DNA of 64,000 nucleotides. Origin: Glandiceps talaboti. Taxonomy: Eukaryota > Hemichordata > Enteropneusta > Spengelidae. A model generated the notes under the pieces. It searched no databases, was not told where the DNA came from, and saw only the letters and a program-made list of their open reading frames with translations. The DNA is taken from the NCBI RefSeq assembly GCF_964340395.1, contig NC_135570.1, forward strand, positions 16,242,822 through 16,306,821, in the 5' to 3' direction. A program made the position numbers and the translations under genes. Positions 9,685 through 20,049 of the stretch are shown one piece after another; position 1 is the stretch's first letter, and each line of letters starts with the position of its first letter.

Positions 9685-11614
9685 CTGTGAAGAGAAAAAA
9701 GAGAAAAAGAGTTTTATATGGGTATTAACGTCTAAAGCCATTGCTTACCTTTTTTTAAGTCTGCAGATAACCAGATTCGCTGCGCTACGCTGCGCTACGC
9801 TGCGCTGCATCTGTTCATCGAAAATAGCTTGCATAGTGGTTTGCAGTTTATAACTGACCACTATAGCAAGACATACTTACATGTAGAACAGATAACGATT
9901 TCTGTGAACCAGCAAGGTTCTAACAGTTTGCAACCAAGTAACACCATGTGTTTGATTAGTTTACAAACCATACGCAATTGTGCACGCGTGGTAATCTGAA
10001 GGTTACATACGCCGATGACAGCCATTGACCAAAGCGTGGATTCACAGCTTGGCCAATGACCATCTGATTATCACGATTTGGTGGATTTCCAATTTTCAGT
10101 CCAGTATTCCTCTTCTAGCCAGTGTATGATAACTGACTTGGTGAACTTCAATTCTGAGAGATGTCTTCTGCAGTTACGACAATAGTCTGGTACATGTGAT
10201 GTACTTTAGTTATCACATATTACTACCGTTAGCAGAGTAGTGGTATCCTTTGTTGTCATCTAGGAGATATCCTCATAACATAGATCTAGGGGTAACATGA
10301 GTTACACTTCCATGTTATGACTCTTCATTTTATCTTTAGTTCAAACAGGTTGTAACCCAGTGGGCTGGTTCTTCTTGTCCTTTCCATCACCTTGATATTT
10401 TTCTTTTCACACATCGTGTTATAATGTGTCCTGTTTATCACTACTTCACTTTCTTTTATACAGGTTGCTGTGAATCTTCTATATGTATTTGTTTTGCTCA
10501 CACATTGTTTTATTGTGTCCTTTATGTCACTCCTCCTTTGTCCAGTGTTCTTGTCCTGTTTCACCTATTGGCCTGTTTTCAACATTGACACTACACATGT
10601 ATATCCATTGCATATCAGTGTCCTGTTTATTTACATTCTTCTTCTTTAAATCTGTCAGCAGTAGAGTCCTTCTTCATTGTTATCTGTGTAGAGAAAAAAG
10701 TGAAAAAGAGTTTTATATGGGTATTAACATGTAAAGCCATTGCTTACCTTTTTTGAAGTCTGCAGATAACCAGATTCGCTGCGCTGCATCTGTTCATCGA
10801 AAATAGCTTGCATAGTGGTTTGCAGTTTATAACTGACCACTATAGCAAGACATACTTACATGTAGAACAGATAACGATTTCTGTGAACCAGCAAGGTTCT
10901 AACAGTTTGCAACCAAGTAACACCATGTGTTTGATCAGTTTACAAACTATATGCAATTGTGCACGCGTGGTAATCTGAAGGTTACATACGCCGATGACAG
11001 CCATTGACCAAAGCGTGGATTCACAGCTTGGCCAATGACCATCTGATTATCACGATTTGGTGGATTTCCAATTTTCAGTCCAGTATTCCTCTTCTAGCCA
11101 GTGTATGATAACTGACTTGGTGAACTTCAATTCTGAGAGATGTCTTCTGCAGTTACGACAATAGTCTGGTACATGTGATGTACTTTAGTTATCACATATT
11201 ACTACCGTTAGCAGAGTAGTGGTATCCTTTGTTGTCATCTAGGAGATATCCTCATAACATAGATCTAGGGGTAACATGAGTTACACTTCCATGTTATGAC
11301 TCTTCATTTCATCTTTAGTTCAAAAAGGTTGTAACCCAGTGGGCTGGTTCTTCTTGTCCTTTCAATCATCTTGATATTTTTTCTTTTCACACATCGTCTT
11401 ATAATGTGTCCTATTTATCACTACTTCACTTTCTTTTATACAGGTTGCTGTGAATCTTCCATATGTGTTTGTTTTGCTCACACATCATTTATTGTGTCCT
11501 TTATGCCACTCCTCCTTTGTCCAGTGTTCTTGTCCTGTTTCGCCTATTGGCCTGTTTTTAACATTGACACTACACATGTATATCCATTGCATATCAGTGT
11601 CCTGTTTATTTACA
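9639..11614. repeat. 0.99-kb direct tandem duplication
   Basis: Copy 1 (about 9,639-10,632) and copy 2 (10,633-11,614) are nearly identical throughout. Each starts at ATTCTTCTTCTTTAAATCTG and ends at CAGTGTCCTGTTTATTTACA. The junction shows only a few bases of shared sequence (AT/CAT), consistent with a microhomology-mediated event. Copy 1 has two extra TACGCTGCGC units near 9,780-9,808. The right end of each copy contains the founder-like monomers of the array that follows. Confidence 0.9.
9778..9810. repeat. CGCTGCGCTA short tandem repeat
   Basis: Three near-perfect units (GCTGCGCTAC repeated) are present in copy 1 of the 0.99-kb duplication. Copy 2 has a single unit at about 10,779-10,792. 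The length difference of about 20 bp must have arisen after the duplication, or been lost from one copy. Confidence 0.85.
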
Positions 11615-13600
11615 TGTCGTTTTACATCGTCACATTGCATGTTTTGCACTATGGCCCGTTTCATTTTGTGTCTCGGTTTTCAACGTGTCCTTTCATGTGC
11701 AACTCTTCTCGTTTCGCACTGTGGCCTGTTTCATTTTGTGTCCACATTATTGTGCCAGTTTCGCACCGTAGACTGTTTTTTAATGTCCTTTTATATCGCC
11801 ACTGTCTGTTTTCAATGTGTCCTCTCACTTGCCACTTTTCTTGTTTTGCACCGTGGCCTATTTCATTTTGTGTCCACACTATTATGCCAGTTTCGCACTG
11901 TGGACTGTTTTTAATGTCCTTTTATATCACCTCGGTGTCTGTTTAAGACATTGACACTATGTTCATTTCACATCAGTGTCATGTTTATTTACGTGTCTAT
12001 TTTACCTGCCACTCTTCTCGTTTCGCACTGGTGGCCTGCTTTTTATATTTTACATATCATTTTACATTGCCACATTCCCTGTTTCGCACTGTGGCCTGTT
12101 TTGTCTTGTGTCTACACTAGTGTGCCAGTTTTGCACTGTACTGTTTTTAATGTCCTTTTATATCACCTCTGGGTCTGTTCACACGTTGGTCTGATTTTTG
12201 ATGACACCATGTCTGTTTTACATCAGTGTCTTGTTTATTATTAGTTTACGTATACTTTTAGCTGCCATTTTTCTCATTTCGCAATGGTGGCCTGCTTTTT
12301 ACATGACCTTTGATGTCGCCACATTACTTGTTTCGCACTGTGGCCCGTTTTATTTCGTGTCCACACTAGTGTGCCAGTTTCGCACTGTAGACTGTTTTTA
12401 ATGTCCATTTATATCACCACTGTCTGTTTTCAATGTGTCCTCTCACTTGCCACTTTTCTTGTTTTGCACTGTGGCCTGTTTTATTTTGTGTCCACACTAT
12501 TATGCCAGTTTCGCACGGTAGACTGTTTTTAATGTCCTTTTATATCACCTCGGTGTCTGTTTAAGACCTTGGCCTGTTTTTAACAATGACACTATGTTCG
12601 TTTCACATCAGTGTCATGTTTATTTATGTGATTATTTTACCGGCCACTCTTCTAGTTTCGCTCTGGTGGCCTGCTTTTTATATTTTACATATCATTTTAC
12701 ATCGCCACATTCCCTGTTTCACACTGTGGCCTGTTTTGTCTCGTGTCTACACTAGTGTGCCAGTTTTGCACTGTACTGTTTTTAACGTCCTTTTATATCA
12801 CCTCTGGGTCTGTTCACACGTTGGTCTGATTTTTGATGACACCATGTCTGTTTTACATCAGTGTCTTGTTTATTTTTAGTTTATGTATACTTTAAATTTA
12901 GCTGCCATTTTTCTTGTTTCGCACTGGTGGCCTGCTTTTTACATGACCTTTGATGTCGCCACATTACTTGTTTTGCACTGTGGCCTATTTCATTTTGTGT
13001 CCACACTATTATGCCAGTTTCGCACTGTGGACTGTTTTTAATGTCCTTTTATATCACCTCGGTTTTTGTTTAAGACCTTGGCCTGTTTTTAACATTGACA
13101 CTATGTTCGTTTCACATCAGTGTCATGTTTATTTACGTGTTTATTTTACCTGCCGCTCTTCTCGTTTCGCACTGGTGGCCTGCTTTTTATATTTTACATA
13201 TCATTTTACATCGCCACATTCCCTGTTTCACACTGTGGCCTGTTTTGTCTCGTGTCTACACTAGTGTGCCAGTTTCGCTCTGTACTGTTTTTAATGTCCT
13301 TTTATATCACCTCTGGGTCTGTTCACACCTTGGTCTGTTTTTTGATGACACCATGTCTGTTTCACATCAGTGTCTTGTTTATTTTTATTTTACATATACT
13401 TTTAGCTGCCATTTATCTCGTTTCGCACTGGTGGCCTGCTTTTTACATGACCTTTGATGTCGCCACATTACTTGTTTCGCACTGTGGCCTGTTTCATTTT
13501 GTGTCCACACTAGTGTGCCAGTTTCGCACAATGGACTGTTTTTTAATGTCCTTTTATATCACTTTGGTGTCTGTTTAACACCTTGGCCACTGTTCGGCAC
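11440..13600. repeat. Higher-order tandem array, about 50-bp monomers
   Basis: Degenerate monomers of about 45-55 bp are built around TTTCGCACTGTGGCCTGTTT and CATTTTGTGTCCACACTA. They are organised into longer units: a block of about 290 bp starting GACACTATGTTCATTTCACA recurs at about 11,954, 12,590 and 13,098. Monomer lengths are not all multiples of three, so frames shift repeatedly. The plus-strand open frames (SHCGLF/FHFVST peptides) and minus-strand ones are repeat artefacts. No gene is called. Confidence 0.9.
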
Positions 13601-14317
13601 TTGTTTTTTTCCATCATTTTATCACAATTGTGTTCTTTTTCACACAGGTTGCATATTTTTTCATATCTGAGAATTCCGGAACACACATTGAATCCACGTA
13701 GTTGAGGTTTCCAAATCTCCTGGTTCATTCCAAAAATTCAAAATCTTTGTTGTTCTTCAGGGGGCTGTCATCTTTGAGATGAAATTGAAATTTACATGTA
13801 TTGGTGCATCTCACTACACCAATATATAGGATCAACGTCATTTGTTCTACCTTGTCTGACTACCATCAGGCAGAACTTGGTTGTTGCTGATTATGTGTGG
13901 CTGAGTATACATATACATGGAGTTTGCGTTGTCTTGTCTTCCATTACACACTATTCATATATGTAGTCCATCCTGGGAAGTAGCAGCTCCTCTCCCCATT
14001 CAGGAAGACTCTACAGTATTAGCCATAGAGTGATGGCTTTTCAGTCGCACACTAACACTTGTTCATACAACATATCTGTATGCATAATCTGAAAGAAAGA
14101 AACAAAAATAAATGTCAGCATTCTGCCAAGGTTTATAGCTAGTGGAGTCAATATCCCATAGGCTGCAACAAAATGGGGATATTTTACCTCAGGATGGCGA
14201 CAATCATCAAAACATTAAGACTATTTTTGATAGAAAGTCAACTACCCAGTTATTCCACAATCAAAAGTAATACTACACAAGTCATTGAGAATGACATAGT
14301 CCCGGTATGATTGGGTT
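13601..14317. other. Unique DNA with one minus-strand acceptor-like site
   Basis: A minus-strand open frame at 13,543-13,728 contains a Cys-bearing stretch (YEKICNLCEKEHNCDKMMEK), but part of it overlaps the array and no second finger-like motif follows. On the minus strand, GTTTCTTTCTTTCAG near 14,090-14,104 is a strong acceptor-like sequence followed by a short frame (IMHTDMLYEQVLVCD, then stop). Neither is enough to call a gene. Confidence 0.35.
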
Positions 14318-14532
14318 TTAACCCTTTGAACCCTAAAGGCCGGTATACCGGCCTATTGGAGTTTGACTCTATATCCGAAAGGCCGGTATACTGGCCGTAT
14401 CGCCTAGCAATATAACAGCCAATCAAACAGCTCGTTACTACACATGTTTGGCATCCAAACATAGTGATGACGTACAGTGCTGCCATTGTTAACGTCACTG
14501 TGTATTACTTTATTGGACATTGCTCTTCAAAA

Positions 14533-15182
14533 ATGCCTTGTAGATGTATTACAAATGCTCATGTGCTGCAAGATGTGTTGAGTTCGGATGAGGAAAATGT
14601 GCACGGTAACAATTATGGCAATGATAGTGATTTATCAAGTGAGCATTCTAGCAGTGTTTTATTTAAGGGCGGTAAGTAGGTAAAATCTACCGGGGTTCCC
14701 ACATCATTTTACCGGGGTTCCCCACCTAAACTATGATACATTGCATGGGAAGCACTACCAGTTTTACCTCTTTCCCCCTTTCTGTTACCAGGGTTCCCAA
14801 AACTTAGCAAAAACACTGTCTAGTGTAAACGGCGATTTCGGCCACGTTGATTCAGCTACTTCAAATGTTTCAGCCGATGATAATTTAGACCCAGCACCTG
14901 TTGGCAGAGGGTGTGGCAGAGGGAGGGGGTCGTGGTAGGGGAGGTGGGCGTGGCAGGGGGTGTGGCAATGGAAAGGGACGTACTGGAGCTCAAAGGAGAA
15001 CATTTTCCCTCCCCTATAGGTTGGACAGTCAGTTTTTATCATTTATTTATCATTTATTCATGGTTACACATCCAAAAAAATATATAAGGGCAGACAAATA
15101 TGATTTCAGAAAGAATATGATATTTCGGAACAGTTACCCTGGGGAGCTCAGGGTATACGTCACGTTACGCTGGGGAGCTTAG
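14533..15182 (+). pseudogene. Broken N-terminal ORF of the piggyBac-type element
   Basis: The frame begins MPCRCITNAHVLQDVL, followed by an acidic, serine-rich stretch (SSDEE, NDSDLSSEHSS). It is then interrupted by an inserted TIR element at 14,652-14,818. Past the insertion the same frame resumes (VNGDFGHVDSATSN) and enters an Arg-Gly-rich tract, where one extra G near 14,927-14,931 shifts the frame; the neighbouring frame carries on with RGRGGGRGRG and TGAQRRTFSLP. It ends at a TAG lying inside the right TIR. An acidic N-terminus is usual for piggyBac-type transposases; the DDE domain is absent. I infer an internal deletion derivative with two later lesions. Confidence 0.7.
14652..14818. 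mobile_element. Nested 167-bp TIR element (CAGTGTTTT family)
   Basis: The termini are CAGTGTTTT and AAAAACACTG. A 5-bp TCTAG is repeated on both sides (14,647-14,651 and 14,819-14,823) as the likely target duplication. The interior carries GTAGGTAAAATCTACC and GGGTTCCC motifs. The same family recurs at 29,589-30,106 and 30,661-30,804. Deleting the element plus one TCTAG returns the host ORF to a single frame (172 bp, shift of one), strong support for these exact limits. The superfamily is not certain. Confidence 0.85.
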
Positions 15183-15197
15183 GGTTCAAAGGGTTAA

Positions 15198-15423
15198 GAA
15201 ACTGGCAGTTTATGTTGTCATTTTCTTGATATCACTACTCTGGTCACACAACAACACTTGTGAACCTAAATCAACCAGACTTATATGTTGCGTCTGCTTG
15301 TTGGACATGGAACACGCCTACTCATGTTGTGTCTCCTCTTTGGAGATGGGACATGCCTACTCTTCAAGATGACATGATGGAATAAACCATTCAACAATAA
15401 AGCATCAGTCGGGTACAGGGGGG
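15198..15423. other. Unique spacer, no gene seen
   Basis: Short stretch between the piggyBac-type element and the second cluster of 155-bp repeats. A GTTGTGTCT/GGACATGGAACACGCCTACTC pair (about 15,288-15,312 and 15,332-15,362) is a small imperfect direct repeat. Confidence 0.4.
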
Positions 15424-16175
15424 ACCTGTTCAAGCATGTCAGAGTTATAGCTTTGGACATGAAAACTGCACCAACAAAATCGCTGCCAGGCCAATTCTGC
15501 ATGAGATCTGTTCAAGCATGTCTGAGTTATGGCATTGGACATGGAAAATTCGCAAACAAAATGGCTGCCAGGCAGCCATATTGGATCGTATCAAGACGAA
15601 AATGGATATGCACATGTATGTCATAGAACTCTGTCCTAATACCAACCTTTGATGAGAGCTGTTCAAGCATGTCTGAGTTATAGCTTTGGACATGGAAAAT
15701 TTGCAAACAAAATGACTGCCAGGCAGCCATATTGGATCGTATCATGACAACAATGAATTTTCACATGTATGTCATAGAACACTGTCCTAATACCAACTTT
15801 GAATGAGATCTGTTCTAGCATGTCTGAGTTATGGCTTTGGACATGGATAATTCACAAACAAAATGGCTGCCAGGCAGCCATATTGGATTGTATCTCGATG
15901 GAAATGGGTATGCACATGTATGTCATAGAACATTGTCCTAATACCAACTTTGAATGAGATCTGTTCAAGCATGTCTGCGTTATGGCTTTGGACACGGAAA
16001 ATTTGCACACAAAATGGCTGCTAGGCGGCCATATTGGATCGTATCACAACAACAATGAATATGCTCATGATGTCATAAAACACTGTCCTAATACCAACTT
16101 TGAATGAAATCTGTTCAACATGTCTGAGTTATGGCTTTGGACATGGAAAATTCGCAAACAAAATGGCTGCTAGGC
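15424..16175. repeat. 155-bp tandem repeat family, cluster 2
   Basis: About five units of the same family as 6,746-7,830, in the same orientation, with the same AAAATGGCTGCCAGGCAGCCATATTGG junction palindrome. It stops abruptly at AAAATGGCTGCTAGGCGGGGATTC. The terminal GAC-rich segment seen after cluster 1 is missing here. Minus-strand frames are repeat read-through. Confidence 0.9.
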
Positions 16176-17019
16176 GGGGATTCAAAATTTCAATATTGGC
16201 GAAACAAAGCTGTCTTCCCTAACATCATTTACAATGTAAATAAAGGTGTTGTTCCTAGAAATTAGCATGTCGGCAAAAAATGCCACTTTCGCATCCCAAT
16301 TCGGACTTGCATACTTGTTGGGATTTTCTATTTTATTTGTGATATAAATATATTGGTTATTTGTGATATGACAATAAATAAGCAACACACAGTTTTTTAA
16401 CAATATGTTATTATTTTAACCCAAATTCTAGCTGTACATGTGATGTTTGGATGTGTGTAATTGGAAGTGTGATGTAGAAAATTTATTTGGCTTTAAAATG
16501 ATACTTAATTTTCAATTCTAAGTATTTTTATATCAATTTGATAACATAACACTCACTCATACTTTTATCATGTGTATGCTAGTGAGGGTCTTAGTGGATA
16601 GCATAGTCCCATGGGAGAATAGTGGTGAAAGAGTTAAAATACTACTGTAACAAGAAATCCAGCCCCATATCTCACATTAGAAGAAATTTTTATCAACTTA
16701 CCAACATTACAGTAGTAAATTTAAAAGCTGTTATCATTGAAGGAGTGAAAGTTTTGTCAAAATTTGGTTAGAAGTGTGTGAAAATGAAGTTCAACAATCT
16801 CATTGACACCAGACACCCTCCCCCTAAATGAACAAATTTTGCTTATTGAGCTTGTGTGACACTGTTTGATCATCCCTTACAGTCTACTGTTTTATCAACA
16901 CCAGCAGGGCTCAAAATAATGGCCTTTTACTTGCCCCGGAGTGTGATTTAGCCCCTTGGGCTGGATAATTTGCCATAATTTGCCTGGATATCTTAGATTG
17001 AAGGTAAATGGCCATGCAG
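16176..17019. other. Unique AT-rich DNA, no gene seen
   Basis: No convincing exon or RNA gene. A 73-codon minus-strand frame (16,182-16,403) is low-complexity and has no splice or start context worth calling. Confidence 0.5.
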
Positions 17020-17990
17020 TAGTCAGTAAGATTTTACAGGACATTTCACTAGATTTGCAAGGTTAGACTATATCTTCTGTAAATTTTACAGGACATTTCG
17101 CAAGACTTGCAAGGTTAGACTATATCTGTAAATTTTACAGGACATTTCGCTAGATTTGCAAGGTTAGACTAGACTATACATTGTATCTTCTGTAAATTTT
17201 ACAGGACATTTCGCTAGATTTGCAAGGTTAGACTATATCTTCTGTAAATTTTACAGGACATTTCGCTAGATTTGCAATTTTAGACTACATCTTTTGAAAA
17301 TTTTACAGGACATTTCGTTAGACTTGCAAGGTTAGACTCTATCTTCTGTAAATTTTACAGGACATTTCGTTAGACTTGCAAGGTTAGACTATATCTTCTG
17401 TAAATTTTACAGGACATTTCGCTAGACTTGCAAGGTTAGACTCTATCTTCTGTAAATTTTACAGGACATTTCGTTAGACTTGCAAGGTTAGACTATATCT
17501 TCTGTAAATTTTACAGAACATTTCGCTAGATTTGCAAGGTTAGACTATATCTTCTGTAAATTTTACAGGACATTTCGCTAGATGTGCAAGGTTAGACTCT
17601 ATCTTCTGTAAATTTAACAGGACATTTTGCTAGATTTGCAAGGTTAGACTATGTCTTCTGTAAATTTTACAGAACATTTCGCTAGATTTGCAAGGTTAGA
17701 CTATATCTTCTGTAAATTTTACAGGACATTTCGCTAGATGTGCAAGGTTAGACTATATCTTCTGTAAATTTAACAGGACATTTCACTAGATTTGCAAGGT
17801 TAGACTATATCTTCTGTAATTTTACAGGACATTTCGCTAGATTTGCAAGGTTACAAATGTAGACTCTATCTTCTGTAAATTTTACAGAACATTTTGCTAG
17901 ATGTGCAAGGTTAGACTCTATCTTCTGTAAATTTAACAGGACATTTTGCTAGATTTGCAAGGTTAGACTATATCTTCAGTAAATGCTATA
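17020..17990. repeat. 52-bp minisatellite, about 18 copies
   Basis: The unit is TAAATTTTACAGGACATTTC, GCTAGATTTGCAAGGTTAGA, CTATATCTTCTG. Variants (TTAGACTTG, GCTAGATGTG, TTTAACAGG) form short runs. The unit length is not a multiple of three, so no long frame results. Each unit contains TTTTACAG|G, a splice-acceptor-like sequence on the plus strand. Confidence 0.95.
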
Positions 17991-18088
17991 CCATGTCAAG
18001 TACTGTTGACTTTGCTTGGAATTTCCAACATCCTTGATGATATGATCTGCTGTGATCTATAGTTATTTGTCAGAAATTACACATTACA

Positions 18089-18105
18089 CCCCCCCCCCCC
18101 CCCCC
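18089..18105. repeat. Poly-C tract
   Basis: An uninterrupted run of C follows ACATTACA. Homopolymer runs like this are prone to assembly length error. Confidence 0.9.
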
Positions 18106-18339
18106 TTGCTCATTCCATTTTGGGTGTTGTCTGTTTGACAGATAACACAACTACACATGTTTCTGAGTATTTATGTACACATCCCTGGGTTTCATTTTCA
18201 ACAAAATTAAGATGAAACATTTTATAAAGCAAACACCAACTTACATGTAGTACAGTAGCAGTTTCGCTACGTCACTCTCAGTCCTCCGCTAGAACTGCTA
18301 CAGATCAATCATGTGTAAGCTCCTAAAACAAATGTGTTC

Positions 18340-18471
18340 AGGATATTGTTTTATTTACATTGTTGTTCTTGTAACCTGTCTGTTGTTTTTATATGTATCG
18401 CCTTGTGCCAAAGGCAAATTTCCATGTTTCAGTGGTCAATAAAGTATATCTTATCTTATCTTATCTTATCC
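18340..18471 (+). mobile_element. 3' end of a truncated non-LTR retrotransposon
   Basis: The sequence CGCCTTGTGCCAAAGGCAAA, then GTGGTCAATAAAGTATATC and four to five TTATC units, is the characteristic 3' tail of CR1-like LINEs in many invertebrates, which end in short tandem repeats rather than poly-A. No reverse-transcriptase coding is visible upstream, so this is a severely 5'-truncated copy. A 9-bp inverted pair (GTAGCAGTT at 18,255, AACTGCTAC at 18,293) lies just upstream and may be unrelated. Confidence 0.6.
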
Positions 18472-18474
18472 TGT

Positions 18475-19250
18475 TCAAACTGTCTTTTTGTAGACAATAT
18501 CCCTCACCTCTTTGAAAGTCGAGCATATCCTATGTCATAGTCTAAATGTGTCGCTCTTGATCAGATTAATGTTTCCTCAATGTTGTTCCCACTTTCATCG
18601 CTGATGGCGCTGCATGTTAAAACCCAATTTCACTAAAAAAATACCTTATATTAGCTCGCACAGTGGCAGCAAAGCTGCTGCGTAACGGCTCAATGACTAT
18701 GCGCATCGTACAAAAATGTATATACTATGCGATAAAAAACTGGTGGTTCCCCCAGTGATGTATTGCGGTACAGAGACTACGCATGCGCCTTCCATATACT
18801 ATGTGCATTCTGCACACTCTAGCGTACTCCAGTCGTCATATAGGTGGCATAACATCGTCATGCATTGCAATATTGTAACAGTAGGCCTATCCGCATGATT
18901 ATTGTAACATGGTAACGAGTATTGAGGCATCACTACCCCTAGAAATTGTTACACTATTTGGATACAGACCACTGATGACATAATACAGTTGAATTTCCGG
19001 GTTGTGGAAGTGCAGTTTTGACATTTATATTGTCGATGATTGAATTTTTTTTACATGTTCTAAAATAATAACTACTTTCTTATGTTTGTTGGTACAGTAA
19101 CATTTCTAAATCATCGAGTTGAATTGAGAAATCATGACTTTCGGCAGCATGTCGACAAAGCATTTGTCCAAAGATCAACGTTGGCGGAGGGGCTATGATA
19201 AGTTGGCTAATTGAAACAATATTAATCTAATGGCTATGATTTTTTTTTAA
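18475..19250. other. Unique DNA with raised CpG, no gene seen
   Basis: CpG is more frequent here than in most of the window (for example GCTGCTGCGTAACGGCTC, ACGCATGCGCC). No open frame longer than 60 codons with credible context. No transcription signal could be pinned down. Confidence 0.4.
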
Positions 19251-19292
19251 AACCATAGACCCCACACCAACGTTGGTGTTGGGTCTATGTTT
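19251..19292. repeat. 42-bp loopless palindrome
   Basis: The centre is ACCAACGTTGGT at 19,266-19,277. The arms CATAGACCCCACACCAAC and its near-complement pair with two mismatches over 21 bp and no loop. It may be a fold-back remnant or a binding site for a dimeric protein; nothing nearby decides. Confidence 0.85.
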
Positions 19293-19877
19293 AAACCAAC
19301 AACTGCATAGAGTGTTGACTTTCTTTAAAATGTTTTGTGACATATTGTGAGAGCCGTTGTTAATTCCTTCTCGTCCATGTCAGAGAATTAGATGTCATTC
19401 AATAAAATAATATTAAATACCCCTGGAAAATGACCCAAATCAAGTGTACGAACCCTAGCCCTGCAGGCAGCCGGTCACAAATGAATCCTGTACGAGCTTA
19501 TGGGCTTTACCTAGTTATGATATATCAATTAACATAGGAAGTCACTGTTGAGATTAGTATAGCAGTCAACTATGCTATCACTTGGCAAGAACAAGTTGAC
19601 GGCCCGTTTCAAAAGGAGACTAGCTGCATTCTGCCTTCACTGATACCATTGTTACAGTCACATGGACAGTACGTGTACGTGTATTTCTATTTGGAAACGT
19701 CACACTGCCGCCATCACATGTACACTCGATCATAACACCCTTTAAAATCTTGCAAATTCCTACAAAACATTTCTTCAAATACTTTCGAGTATATAAAGTC
19801 AAATATGGTTGTTATGAAGTTACATGGGTAAAAAACAAGCGAAAAATACGGATTTTAAGAATGGGGTCGACACTTAC
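19293..19877. other. Unique DNA, no gene seen
   Basis: This carries no open frame or repeat that I can support. It would be intron if the minus-strand exon at 19,878-19,943 is real. Confidence 0.4.
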
Positions 19878-19943
19878 CAACTTCTCAAATTGGCCGCCTG
19901 CCTCGTTCTGAGATATATGAACCTTGACCTCGACGTGCGTCAT
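19878..19943 (-). other. Candidate 5' coding exon (minus strand)
   Basis: An ATG at 19,943 in the context CGGCGATGA opens 22 codons (MTHVEVKVHISQNEAGGQFE, KL) that end exactly at a GTAAGT donor. The surrounding 200 bp is CpG-containing and more GC-rich than the flanks. The frame is also open upstream to about 20,045, so the exon may be longer. A CTATAAATAG lies only 8 bp upstream of this ATG, too close to be its TATA box. No family is recognised. It could be the start of a minus-strand gene that includes the 8-10 kb exon-like segments, but the link is unproven. Confidence 0.3.
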
Positions 19944-20049
19944 CGCCGATCTATTTATAGTTATATTCTCTCCGCCATGAAGCCCTCCGACACAGGGAGG
20001 AGCATGGAGGTTTTGATACAAATTCTCTTTATACGGACGAAACAATAGT

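Larger units (their letters stand above)
14322..15193. mobile_element. piggyBac-type element, 872 bp, non-autonomous
   Basis: The element is flanked by TTAA on both sides (14,318-14,321 and 15,194-15,197) and has perfect 15-nt terminal inverted repeats, CCCTTTGAACCCTAA. TTAA duplication with CCC-starting termini is diagnostic of the piggyBac superfamily. Just inside the left end are two 16-bp palindromes, GGCCGGTATACCGGCC (14,338-14,353) and a one-mismatch copy (14,381-14,396). Inside the right end a CTGGGGAGCTNAGGGT motif occurs twice. The element is too short to hold a transposase catalytic domain, and its reading frame is broken, so it could only have moved with help from another copy. Confidence 0.9.

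Noticed and set aside
11371-13578. Overlapping plus-strand frames with SHCGLF-type repeats, up to 191 codons
   Set aside because: Generated by degenerate satellite monomers. Frames shift between monomers and overlap in two phases, so no single product is supported.
13543-13728. Possible Cys-rich zinc-finger-like exon on the minus strand
   Set aside because: Cysteine spacing does not match a known finger, and part of the frame lies in the satellite array.
19951-19960. CTATAAATAG as a TATA box for the minus-strand exon
   Set aside because: It lies only 8 bp upstream of the candidate ATG, too close for a transcript to start between them.
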